Source: Atkinsonella hypoxylon (Eukaryota > Ascomycota > Sordariomycetes > Hypocreales > Clavicipitaceae). From it: 50,998 nucleotides of DNA. The stretch lies in assembly GCA_000729835.1 (NCBI GenBank), contig JFHB01000218.1, positions 1 through 50,998 on the forward strand, read 5' to 3'. This document shows, piece by piece, positions 11,720 to 21,790 of this stretch; the first letter of the stretch is position 1; each line of letters begins with the position of its first letter. The notes beneath the pieces are model-generated. The model worked only from the letters and a program-made list of their open reading frames with translations, did no database searches and was not told the DNA's origin. A program made the position numbers and the translations under genes.

Positions 11720-12097
11720 CTATGAAATAGGACCTATTTCTTCTATAATTTTAACGAAGCTAGTCTTTATAACAACTCGTTTAGAGGGGATATATATTAG
11801 ATATACATTAGAACCTAGTGTAGCTAAAAGTCTACTAGGAATAGTTCTTTTAGCTAGCTTCTGCAACCTAGATTGTTGTTCTAAAGGAATTAGAACTTCG
11901 CAATAGGAGCCTATAGCCCTTATTTTAGTAAAATTAGGCTTATAGGTCTTAGAAGGCTCTAAATCAGCTAGATATAGCTGTTTAGAACTTAGTAGTTTAG
12001 TACTATTTACAGTAGTATTAACTAAATCCACTATAGCAGGAAGGATATAAGAGTATAGATATAGAGGTAATTGTAACCACTGTAGGGTAGCACGCAA
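11720..12097 (-). pseudogene. COP1-A integrase C-terminal part, 125-codon surviving frame
   Basis: The longest open stretch in the window. The start is followed by LPLYLYSYILPAIVDLVNTT, the segment after the catalytic Glu of Copia integrase. KIRAIGSYCEVLIP, SRLLATLGSNVYLIYIPSKR and VVIKTSFVKIIEE then match the conserved post-integrase block (FG-C-x-AYV...G-Y...Y-x-V-x-x-P...V). The ATG is internal to a longer ancestral gag-pol frame, so this is a relic and not a gene. The matching region of COP1-B is broken. Confidence 0.85.
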
Positions 12098-12650
12098 ACG
12101 GTCTAGAAGTACTCTTATAGCTCTCTCTATTAGCCTATTCTATTTATAAATATAGAGGCTAGAGGTGCTAAAGTAAATACCCTTAGAAGATAGCTAAGCT
12201 TACAACTTAGTATTAATTTCTGTACTACTATTAAAATAAAGGTGTTTAGGGTAGCAGTTATACTAGTTCTTTAATTCCTTAAAGAAGCCTTTAATATAGC
12301 TATAGAGAGTAGAACTCTCTTTATTAGCTAGATTAAAAGACTACTTATACTGTAATTTTCTATTAATTAGAAAAAGAACTAGAGGCCTCTTATTGTGCAG
12401 TATAGGCTCTATTTTAACGGTATCTCCCTCTATAATATCTAAACATCTAGGGGGGTTAGGAATAGCATGCTTACTAGGTCTTCTAACAGCTTTAGCTTAG
12501 TTGTAAGCTAGGCAGTTAAATTCCTTTTCCTTAATTTTTGTAAAATTAGGAATACCTTTAGTAATAGAAGTAGTCTTCTTTAGTAAAGGGAGTCCTATAT
12601 GCCCTAATCTAACGTGCTAAGTAGCAGCTAATTCTAGTAGCTTCTTATAG
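12098..12650 (-). pseudogene. COP1-A integrase zinc-binding and catalytic core (broken)
   Basis: The HHCC zinc domain is readable as QHVRLGHIG ... NCLAYN (family H-x-R-x-GH ... C-x-x-C, second Cys now Tyr). Then come VLFLINRKLQY (first catalytic Asp now Asn), HLYFNSSTEIN (second Asp now Asn) and NRLIERAIRVLL with the catalytic Glu retained. It is continuous with the open stretch downstream. Confidence 0.88.
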
Positions 12651-13384
12651 GAAGAAGAAGCAGTAGGATTTATACTACTAGAATTATTATTAGAGCTAGC
12701 TTCCTGTTGCTCCCTATCTTGCTAGATCTCTTAAGAACTATAGGCCTCGTTTAAGGGATCTAGACAGCTATTTCCTCTAATATCCAGCAACTTAGGATTT
12801 AGACCTTCTAAATCCCCGTTATTAGAAGGAATCTAACTAGGAGCCCGTTTAGGAACTAGGGCTAATAGCTCTATAGCATCGTTATTGGTATTATCTTCTT
12901 CAAAATCAGATAATTCCTTGATTCAGCTATATTCCTCTAGATTAAAACTAGGCTGTTAAGGGATTTGAACCTCTATAGGATAACTAGTATTATAATTGCT
13001 ATTATAACTACTAAATCCTATATAAGAGAGATTAGCGTGGTTTTTATACACTTTAGGGGTCTCTTGCCCCTTAAGCTGTAGAAAGAAACTATGCTTTTTG
13101 GGATTTAGAAGCCTACAGCAGCTTCTATTAGCTAGAAATAGCTAATTTCTAAGGAGAGTGCCCCCTATTAAATAGTGCTTTAGACCACTAATTAGGTTGG
13201 TATCTAAACCTAGGCAATATAGAGCATCCTTTAGAGCTAAAGGCCTGTATTTAGCTAGATTTATACTAACTAGTACCTAGAATACAGCAGTTCCCTGTCC
13301 TTTAGGATAAATAGGACCTCCTCTAGTAGCAATAGGCGCGGTTTTACCCTTTTTTATAGGCTTAAAAGTCCTAAAAAATGCTTT

Positions 13385-13475
13385 ATTGTTGACTATATAA
13401 CAGGTAGAACCTGTATTGTATAGTAAGGAGTTTTTAATTATTCCATTAGAATAGTTAAAAGAAGGGGTATTATTA
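13385..13475 (-). pseudogene. COP1-A protease active-site region (broken)
   Basis: At 13423-13404 the minus strand encodes LYNTGST, the Copia retropepsin loop (family L-x-D-T-G-S/A) with Asp changed to Asn. It is followed by CYIVNNKAFF, typical of the H-x-x-N/D segment after the loop. It lies between gag and integrase as expected. Confidence 0.82.
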
Positions 13476-13629
13476 CTAGTAGTACTAGTATTACTAGTAG
13501 TAGATTCTGTATCTAAATCGTAAGAATTATTACTACTAGAACTGCTAGATTCACTATTGAAATCTATAGTATCCTAGTTGCTAGTAGATAGGTTATAGCA
13601 ACCTATAGTAAAAGCAGCTTCTCTATCCT

Positions 13630-14640
13630 TATTCCTAGAGTTTTTGTTACTTCTTCTTCGGCCCTTCTACTTCTTCTTATTCTTAGAGGCTTTATCTTAA
13701 TCTTTTTCTTTAGAGGCATTAGAATCGTTAGAATTAGAATCGGAATTCTTCTTCTAATTAGAAGGATTCTTTCCTTAGTTAGCTTTATTATTATTAGAAC
13801 TATTAGAATTAGAAGCTTTATAACTAAGAGCCTTAGATATAGAGGAGCTTTTATCTCTTTGTTCTTCTAATAAGTCAGCTATAAGGAACTGTAAATTCAG
13901 CATTTTTACAGATAGACCTTATACTCTAGCAGCTCTAATAGAATATCGCTGCCTTTTAGCCCAGCTAGAGAAGGTCTTCTTTAAAGCATTAATATAATAA
14001 TTTACCTAGTTAATAGGATTAATAGCTACACTATAGAGCTATAATCTAGCTAGTAAATTATTAAATTCAGCATTAAAAGCCTCTAAAGATCCCTTATAGT
14101 TCGAAAACGATAAGTTATAATAACTAGTATATAGCGTACTACGTTGTATTTTAGCACTCTACGAATATTGCTTAACTAAAACGTTATAGGCATCTACAGG
14201 GGACTTATGCCAGCTTATAGCAGCTTAAGGTCTAGATTAGCAACTATCTCTTATAATTATAAGGATAATAGCTTGTTCTAAATCTACTAAAGTACTAGCT
14301 ATACTAGGATTATTAATAAATTAAGGGAATCCTAGTGCTCTAAATTAAATAGTTAAAGCTTGCTTCTACTGTTTAAAATTTTTAGGGCCTTTTAGCTTAG
14401 CAGCCTCTAGAATAGAGTGGACCTTCTTATTTAACTCTTTTATAGTGCCTTCATTAAAAGTAGGCAGAAAAGTAGCACTATTAGAGGAACTAGAAGGTTT
14501 AGGGACTTTAAAAGAGACTTTAGAAGTCTTAGAAGTAATAGGATCTGCTTTAGGAGACCCTATAGAGAGATTACCTATAGATGTAATTATAGTATCTAAT
14601 TTACTTAGTAAATTAGCTATATTACCTTCATTTTAGCTTT
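13630..14640 (-). pseudogene. COP1-A gag (broken)
   Basis: The frame contains ...AYNVLVKQYSQSAKIQ, LYTSYYNLSF and SLEAFNAEFNNLLARL, characteristic of Copia Gag (UBN2/Retrotran_gag-type capsid). It is followed by a Ser/Asn/Lys-rich linker with basic runs (NKKK-KGRRRSNKN) at the nucleic-acid-binding position. No CCHC knuckle is evident. A few stops remain. The upstream leader is about 1.2 kb. Confidence 0.75.
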
Positions 14641-14959
14641 ATTTTGCTTCACTATGCCTAATGAATCTATTTAGGGTCTCTTATTGCTTATCTATTTAAG
14701 CTTTTAGGTTAGCTTGTACATTATAGACTTACACTACTCTTTTAGAAGCTAATCTAGCTTCTTTTAGAGCCTTCTTAGCTGTATAATCTTCTTTATTAGA
14801 AGAGGAATCTACTGGCTAAGGGGGGGACCTTACTGGACTAGGAAAGCTAGTAGCAGCTGTAGCTAGTGTACTAGAACCACTACCCCGTTTAGGGCTTGTG
14901 CTCTTTCCCTTGCCTGTTCCTTTTAGTGCTATTTTAAGGGTTTAAAAAGTAGCTAATTT

Positions 14960-15878
14960 AACGCTCTTTTATAGCTAATTATAGCTAAATTACAGTGGAA
15001 ATAGTAGTAAATAACAGGTAATAACCTCTTGTAGATATCAATAGATTGCTCTATTATAGGCCTAGAAGTGCCCTATATCTTTAGAAATTATACTGAGATT
15101 TTTCTCCAATTTCTTTCGTAATAGGTATAATAGGCTCTAAAGGCTGCGTTATATCGCAATCTGTATACGCATACAATTTGTATAGCAGACTAGATTAACA
15201 AGCGGTCGCAAGGGGCATAAAACACAGGTTCTAGCTATTTTTAGCCAAAAAATTCAGGAGATTCTTCTCCAATTAGGTTCTAACAAATTAGTAGAGACCT
15301 AGGTATAGCTAATTTAGGGATATCCAGCTAATTCCTACTTTAAAATCCCGACTAGTAGGATTACTACATAAATTAATTCTGCGACTGAAAACACAGGAAT
15401 ATCTAACGGCAACAAGAGCTATTAGGCGTGCACTACAAATTGTAGTATAGCCACTAACAGAGGTGTATAGGGTGCACAATATACAAGATAACAGCACAAC
15501 AACAAGCGATGTAGTGTAGCGCTAAGCTTATTTCTTGATGGAAATAATTGATTAGGCAGTGCCTAATAAAACGATTTACAGTGCGAATGTAATGTATGCA
15601 GATATATATATTTTGATGTTGCGCAACAATAGAACCTAGCTATTAAGAATAGCTTCAAAAGTGTGTATACATAGGGTGCATAGAGTGCAGGAGGCATAGG
15701 GTAGGCAGAATAAAAACACTAGTATAGTAGCTAGCGATGTATGTACAGCAGGTATTAATAGCTTCCAGCAAGCTACTAATAGCAGCAATAGCTGCTAGCG
15801 CAGGTCTCAATATAGCTTCTAGTGGGTAATACAGTACACAATAGTAGATTTCAGCGGGCTAACAGCTTGCAGATAGGT
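14960..15878 (-). other. COP1-A 5' leader, non-coding
   Basis: Between gag and the primer-binding site lie about 0.9 kb less AT-rich than the coding region. They are collinear with COP1-B 33420-34326. A 62-codon open stretch here is not kept in COP1-B, so I treat the region as untranslated leader, possibly with packaging signals. Confidence 0.6.
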
Positions 15879-15895
15879 CTTCCGGGCTCATAACC
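15879..15895 (-). promoter_or_regulatory. COP1-A primer-binding site (initiator tRNA-Met anticodon arm)
   Basis: Immediately inside the 5' LTR the minus strand reads GGTTATGAGCCCGGAAG. Its complement contains GGGCTCATAACC, the anticodon stem-loop of eukaryotic initiator tRNA-Met with its CAT anticodon. This is the half-tRNA priming known from Drosophila copia. COP1-B has the same site with one C-to-T change (34327-34343), and TRIM2 shares it. Confidence 0.85.
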
Positions 15896-16589
15896 TATTA
15901 AAAATAATAGGGATTACAGGACTAGATAGAAGAGGGTAGTGGTCTCTTATATTTAGCACCTGTAATTGCTCTTAGCAATTATTACGTAGTAGAAGCAGCA
16001 GCGGCCTAAATCAAGCTGTAGTGTATAGTATAGATTACGTAGAGGCAGTAGATAACTATAATAATAGTGGTATCTTATATTAAGAGCGCTGTAACAAACA
16101 AGTAAGAGTAAGATCTCAAATCTTTCCAGTCCTTTATAGACCCTCTAACTATATTAGCGGGCTGTAGTTACTAGAAGGGGCTTATAGGCTACTTTATAAT
16201 TTCCGCAAAAAGATTTACTATATAAAAACAAAAAAATTAACTTACAGCTATATAAACAAGACGCCTATATGCACAATTTAACAAATTCCACTAATAACAA
16301 GCAACCCTTATAAGCAACTCTATCCAACAATTATACCATTAGATAGCCCTAATTCTTAGCTTTTGAATAGTATACTTCTTGAATTTCTACTATTGCTAGT
16401 TGTAGAGAAAATCGCAGTTAAAGTTAACTATAGGTTAGGCAACTTTGCCTTAGTCGATTCTAGATGTTTCGCATCTAGTAACAGCGATATCTCTACTAAA
16501 AATCAACGTAACAAGACCTAATGAGGGTTACGTGATAGAGCAACTAGTAGGCATAAAAATAGGCTATACAGGGTAGCTTATTTTTAACA
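15896..16589 (-). repeat. COP1-A complete LTR (694 bp)
   Basis: On the plus strand it starts TATTAAAAATAAT, a RIP form of TGTTGAAAATAAT, and ends TTATTTTTAACA. It is collinear with the 705-bp LTRs of COP1-B. It is the 5' LTR of this minus-strand element and should hold the promoter. Confidence 0.93.
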
Positions 16590-16599
16590 ATAAATATAA

Positions 16600-18001
16600 T
16601 ATTTATTGTAATAGAGGTATTGTTTCTATACCTAAAAACTAGTATATAAAAGTAGATTTAGTAGATAGATAGTAGAAGCAGCTAAAACCTATCTAAATCT
16701 ACCTACTAGAAGCTAAAGATAAAGCTAAATTAGATAAAGTTTATAATAAACTATATTTAAGTAGAAAAATATTATATTTAGATAACCTAGTAGCTATAGC
16801 CTGCCCAGCCTTTATAGTGTAGATTAAAACCTTAATAGAAAGGAAAGAATAAGTTATAGTTAATATAAGGCTACTTAATAGTATAGTAATACTAAATATA
16901 TACCCTTTACTGGATTAATTAGATATTATAGTAGATATTTTGTCGTCTTAAAACCAAACCCCCAAATGACTATGCAGCCTACACTAAAGCAGGTAACGAT
17001 GTAGCGCACGTTAAGATCGAAAAGAATTAGCAGAGAGCAAGATATTTAACGGTGTATACTATTAAACAATAGCAGGCAAGAAGATTAAATAGTTAGAAAA
17101 GGCAGAAATAAAATATTAATTGCAGCTTAGAAGATATACACGCACAAAAGGAGCTAAATGTGCTAAAGAGTTAGGGAAAGTGTTACTAGTAGCAAAGTAA
17201 TATCTCTTAAGCGTTAAGTGTTGTAAATTAAAGTAGGCTAAAAGATATTAATTAATTAAAAGAGTAAAAGCCTAAAAAGAGTTAGCAGAAGCTGCTTGCG
17301 CGCTTGCTTGCTTAAACTATCTAGATGTTTAGGCGATGCACACTCTTATAGAGAAAAATCTGTATGTAGCATCCCTTGCAAAGCTAATATAAGAGCGCAA
17401 GGGGGTAACCCCGCCGCGACACAATATATATAGTAAGAAGATATTTTTGCTCTTTAATATATTAGGGTTTTTCTACTAGCTTTTTGTAAAATAAGAATAC
17501 TAATCTTATATAGTAGTAATATTAAAATAAGAATTAAAAGCATTAAATATAGCGCTTATAGGCTTTAAGAATGCACTAGCTTTTGCTTAATAGTATATAG
17601 ACTAATTATTTTAAAAGCACTAATATTTTATATAAATCTATATTAATAATATTATTATATTCTTTAACTCTACTAAGGACTACCTTATATACCTTAATAT
17701 AGTCTTATTAATCCTAGAGAAAAATAAGTTAATAATAGCTATAAAGAAGTTATTTATAGACTATTTAGCTATTTAGCTATTAGGTTTTATTATTAATAGC
17801 AATAGAATTACTAATATAAACAATAAGCTAAAAGCTTTTTAAAAACTTAAGTTTCTAGTAAATCTTATAAATCTAAAGACCTTTATTAATATAGCTAGCT
17901 TTTTATAGAAGAGTATTCTATAGTTTAATATATAAATTTACTTACTATAAGAACAAAAGACTACTTTACTATAAAAGCTTTATAAAAAAGGCTTAGCTAA
18001 T
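16600..18001 (+). pseudogene. GYP1-M reverse transcriptase (broken, interrupted)
   Basis: Readable blocks are PAFIV, KTLIERKE and VIVNIRLLNSIVILNIYPLL at 16810-16930, then after the inserted segment IALIGFKNALAFAQQYIDQ and YINN at 17641-17652 (catalytic Y-I-DD with both Asp changed to Asn). The frame then runs to the COP2 insertion point at 18001. The first blocks correspond to the VVDIRGLN...YPLP motif of fungal Gypsy RT. It is also split by the unclassified 484-bp segment. Confidence 0.85.
16939..17422. other. Unclassified 484-bp insertion in GYP1-M RT
   Basis: GYP1-L reads straight through this point (near 5235). Here 484 bp are added between gatat (16934-16938) and aatat (17423-17427), which could be a 5-bp duplication with one RIP change. 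The segment is clearly richer in G+C and CpG than its host, for example near 17400-17420 and in a CGC-rich stretch near 17298. Its ends, TTTGTCGTC and CGCGACAC, are weakly inverted (TGTCG/CGACA). No recognised protein, LTR or tRNA-like fold was seen. It could be a MITE, a degraded SINE or a remnant of another family. Confidence 0.55.
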
Positions 18002-18316
18002 TGTCGATAGACCAAGGGTCTAATTTATACTCCTTCGAGTCGGTCCTATGACCAGTTCACTAGTGCACTAGTAATTACATCAAAGAGGTTTAAATTCGGT
18101 TATCTAGGAGTCGTATCTAACTAGCAAAAGAGGCTACATTATATACCCCGTTGGATGCCTTACATACCTTAGGTATAGTGTTGTGTTAAGGGGGAATTAA
18201 GGGGTATTAGCAACCCTAATGTAAGTAGGGACTAGTGTGCAGATGCAACTAATTAGCGGTTATATCTACCTATACAGGTGCTAGAATCGCATAATAGAGT
18301 TATAACAATTCTAACA
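18002..18316 (-). repeat. COP2 3' LTR (315 bp)
   Basis: Starts TGTCGATAGACC and ends ATTCTAACA on the plus strand. Its partner is at 23998-24312. The outer half retains CG and CA dinucleotides, while the inner half is converted to TA. It includes the palindromic motif ACTAGTGCACTAGT near 18058-18071. Confidence 0.94.
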
Positions 18317-18345
18317 CTAGCAGTCTCTCTTTTTATTATACTAGT
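18317..18345 (-). promoter_or_regulatory. COP2 polypurine tract
   Basis: On the minus strand a purine-rich run, AAAAAGAGAGACTGCTAG, directly precedes the LTR start. The position fits the plus-strand priming site of this minus-strand element. Confidence 0.55.
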
Positions 18346-18439
18346 AGAGTAACTTTAACAGTTATAGTAATAACAAAATAGATTAAAGGAATAAGTAACA
18401 ATAAATCTAATATTCTTCTACATTAATTTGCAGGTCTCT

Positions 18440-18960
18440 TTACCTAGCCTTCTACCTATATATTAGCCTTATTATTGTTAATAAAGGATTTAAGAGTCTT
18501 ATTTAGCGTTGCTTTTGTTATTAAATTAGCAATATTATCTTTACTGTTAATCTAATAGATTTCGTCGATTTTACGCCTTTTATATAATTAATGTAGCGCT
18601 ATAATGTTAATTATTAATCTCTTTTCCTTTATTATGCTAAGCTTTATAAGGCATTTATACAACAAGAACGAATCTATATAGACTACTAGTAGAATTAGCA
18701 TTATCTATAGCTACTTTATTACTATATTTAATATAGTGCTAATAGTATGCAATATATCTATGCCTTACACTATACTATATAGTTCTAATGTAAGTGCGCT
18801 CCTTATAACTCTCTTGCTTTTAATAGAGCTATATATAATAATATTGCCTTTTATTATAAATTTAGCGTTCTCTTTATAAGCTCCTTTATTGCCTAGAATA
18901 ATTATGTATTCTATCTAGGAGCTTAAATCTTTATTGTTTATAAAGGATCTATTAATAAAT
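18440..18960 (-). pseudogene. COP2 RNase H (broken)
   Basis: Minus-strand frames read LYIFINRSFINNKDLSS-IEYIIILGN, then IIIYSSIKSKRVIRSALTLELY, and finally SIRLTVKIILLI with a conserved tail. These correspond to the fungal Copia blocks F-x-D-x-SFANNKDLSSQ-x-GY, SSTKCKR-x-TRS-x-LA-x-ELY and a D-N-x-AD-x-x-TK terminus. Asp-to-Asn changes and stops are frequent. Confidence 0.85.
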
Positions 18961-20460
18961 ATATATAATTTAGCAGAAGGAAGGTCTATTAGAATATATT
19001 ATAATCTATAGGTTTAGTTGTTAATCTGCTATTAAAGCCTCTTATTTAGTTGTTTAATATTGTTAATTGTAATATCTTACTGTTGTATAGCAACAAAAAG
19101 GTTAAATGCAGCTTTTAGTTAATAGATTATAGCAATATACACGCTGTAGGCTTATTGCTTAATGTACTATTATTTTATTAAATCTATATTAACACTAGTA
19201 GTATTAATAGGTTAAATTCTCTTGCTTTAACCTTTCTAGTAAAGAGTTAAAGTGCTGTTATTAGATTTAGTTAATATATATCTATTAAAAATTAGTAGCG
19301 TTTCTGCTGTTAGGCTCTACTTTAGCTTTACAGTAAAATTAGCTTTCTATAGTTTAAATTCCTTATAGTTAGAGAAGGTTTTATTACTTAGTTCTAGTGT
19401 ATTATTAGTCTATATTCTAATAATTCTAAAGCAATTCTTATTGTTTAATATTAGTAAGTAAGAGTTATATATTAATATAACTATACTTAAATTATTATAG
19501 TAGTAGTAGAAGTATATAGACTACTAATGTATACCTACTTTAGCAATTCTATATAGAGGCTTAATTACTTCTATTACTGTATTGTAGAGATATAGGTGTT
19601 TAATTTAGTTAGGAAGTTGTACAATAATTAATCTATTTAAATTAGTGTTAGATTGTATATAAGCCTATATAATATTGTAAATCTATAAGACAATATTGCA
19701 TTTTTAGAGAGATAGAGCTAGTGCTACAATTAGGCGTTAACTAGCTTGTTAAATTATTAAAGATTGCGTTAAAATTAATAATTTATTGCTGTTATTATAT
19801 CCTTAGATAACTAGTCTTAACTTCTTATATAATAATATAGTTTCTTTTCCTTTAACTTCTTAAACTATATAAGATTTAAAGATATAGTTGTTATATATAG
19901 TAGGGTTAAATTTAATAAATTAGAAAATGTCTTTAGCTAATAGTGCATTAATTTTAGCTTAGTTAAATGCCTTAAATAGAGCACCTTTTGCTATAATCTT
20001 ATTGTTTTTCCTTAGTTATATAGCTAAGTTATAGTTTACTGTTTCTTTTGCAGAAAAGAAAATTTTATTGCTAAATTTATATAGCAATATATAAGTAGAA
20101 TTAATATTACTACTAGGATTAAGATTATAAGAACTACTAGCAGTTAGGCTAGAAACAGTAATATATCTATTTAGTTTATTGTTAAAAGTAGAGAAATTTT
20201 ATATAGAATTAATTAGAACAAAAAGAGAGTTCTTTCTTAGTCTTCTAGAACCTCTTTTCTATATTAGGTTTAGATTAATTAGTTATTTTGCCTTTAGAGG
20301 TCTTTCTCTCTTCTTTAGTAGAATAGAATTACTTTTAGGTAGAGATTCTATATTGCTTTTATTAAGTATAACGTTAGAAACAGTAGGATAATTGTTAGAT
20401 TTATTGTTATTATAGTAGTAGAGCTTTACAATAGTTATACAAAAACAAATAGAGCTATAA
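18961..20460 (-). pseudogene. COP2 reverse transcriptase and linker (broken)
   Basis: The RT box is at 19412-19395 and reads QTNNTL (Q from a TAG), the RIP form of the Q-T-DD-T-L box of this fungal Copia group. It is followed by ELSNKTFSNYKEFKL and KANFTVKL, matching the conserved thumb segment. A 60-codon open stretch at 20465-20283 lies in the integrase-RT linker, is Ser/Asn/Lys-rich and is not a separate gene. Confidence 0.8.
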
Positions 20461-21400
20461 GGCATTTATATAGTGCACTCCTTACTATCTATAGCAAGCA
20501 GCTTATAGGGGCCTTACTAGCCTTCTTTTTTACGCTATATATACACTTCTAACTGTAGAGGCAGTAAATATATAGGTATTATATTTAGGCTGTTGCAGAA
20601 GGTAAGAGCATTATAAATTTATCTTTATACTAAGCACTTTTAGGCTTTATTAGTAGCTTTACGTAGAATTAAAGCTTATTATATTATAGAAAGGCTTAAA
20701 GGTAAATTATCTGTTATATAGGGGTAGAAACTAAAGACTAATAATATAGGCATAAGATTGTTAGGTTTAGCAGAATTATTAACAGCTTTAATAGCTATTT
20801 AAAGCTTTTAATCCTTTATAATACTAGTATTAGTGCCTAATTTATTGTTAATAATGTTATAAGCTCTTTATAATAGGCTATAGTACTATTTAACTTTACT
20901 AATGCTATTATAGGCTTTAATAGGAACTTTATTAACATTAATAGATAATATTTATATATAATAGCGGAATTTAGTAGATATAAAGTTCTTTCTAGCATTA
21001 TAAACTATCTAGTTAGAAGGGCCTAGATAGGTATTAATCTAGCATTCTTTTAATGCATTCTAGATGTTTTATGCTTTCTACTTTTAGAGTTCTAGAAAGC
21101 AAGCTGCCTAAAATAAGGTTGCAGAATTAACAATATAAAGAATAGAGCTGCTGTTTAGATGTATAATATTAACAATAATTTTGTAGTTAAAGTTATAGCT
21201 ATCTTTTAATGTAAATCAGAATTAACTAGGTAATTTACTGTTAAGTTAGTAGTAGTAGCAGACTTATGTAATTCTATTAATAGCGTTATTATTACTAATA
21301 TCTTTACCTATATATTATAGAATCTTTATTAATTATTATATAGAGGGATACCTAAATTAATAATAAAGTTAATAGATTTACTTTTTTAACAAGAAGAATG
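20461..21400 (-). pseudogene. COP2 presumed integrase region (broken)
   Basis: This lies between the recognised protease and RT, where Copia integrase must be, and has about the right length. The frame is too damaged for me to locate the HHCC or DDE residues with confidence, so the assignment rests on position. Confidence 0.5.
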
Positions 21401-21419
21401 TAGCTACTTCTATAGCTTC

Positions 21420-21790
21420 TAGAGTTTACTATAGATATCCCTATTTCTAGATAATAGAAACCTTTTAATTGCCTTAAATTAGTACGTTTTTAAGGTTGTT
21501 AAGCTTTATATATATCTTATCTATATTATTAATACTATATAGAAATAGAGTGCTTATATTAATTATATAGAATATAATTAAGCTAAAGACTATTAAAACT
21601 ATAATAAAGCCTATTAAAGTTGCTAATTCTGCGCTAAATATAATTATATAGTGTTAATTAGATAGATTTATCTTTAATAAAGGCATTTTCTTTACTAGTG
21701 CCTATACTTAGTTAATTCTAGCTGTTAATATACCTACTGCTTTAGTGTTAAGTAAGATGCCTCTAAATGTCTTATTAGAATAACGTTCTT
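21420..21790 (-). pseudogene. COP2 aspartic protease (broken)
   Basis: The minus strand reads KTFRGILLNTKAV-GILTARIN, a damaged G-x-x-IDTGAA-x-x-STAG loop. It is followed by STLFLYSINNIDKIYIKLNNLKNVLI, the FLL-x-L-x-DMD-x-L-x-x-x-x-NNL block typical of fungal Copia proteases. The catalytic Asp is now Asn. Confidence 0.75.

Larger units (their letters stand above)
9329..16589 (-). mobile_element. COP1-A: Ty1/Copia retrotransposon
   Basis: Minus-strand Copia element with order gag-PR-IN-RT-RNase H (IN before RT defines Copia). The right LTR is complete (15896-16589). The left LTR is cut after 104 bp by the GYP1-L insertion, and the rest lies beyond GYP1-L outside the window. It lies in GYP1-M: 16590-16594 (ataaa) is the right TSD, and the uninterrupted site is seen in GYP1-L near 5575-5590. 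RIP is milder than in GYP1: a 125-codon stretch of integrase is still open. It is about 90% collinear by eye with COP1-B. Confidence 0.95.

Noticed and set aside
11715..11906. Plus-strand 63-codon ORF
   Set aside because: Antisense shadow of the COP1-A integrase frame on the minus strand. The COP1-B counterpart at 30091-30336 is the same shadow.
14445..14636. Plus-strand 63-codon ORF, with a counterpart at 32884-33084
   Set aside because: It is similar in both COP1 copies only because the gag DNA beneath it is conserved; the real frame is on the minus strand.
15309..15497. Minus-strand 62-codon ORF in the COP1-A leader
   Set aside because: Not open in COP1-B and no motif. The 69-codon ORF at 34080-34289 in COP1-B is equally not conserved in COP1-A.
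16939..17422. Solo LTR bounded by TGTCG...CGACA
   Set aside because: With those ends the flanking 5-mers (tattt and caata) do not match, so an LTR reading is not supported.
20179..20391. Plus-strand 70-codon ORF in COP2
   Set aside because: Antisense to the COP2 integrase-RT linker and rich in Leu/Phe from A/T bias only.
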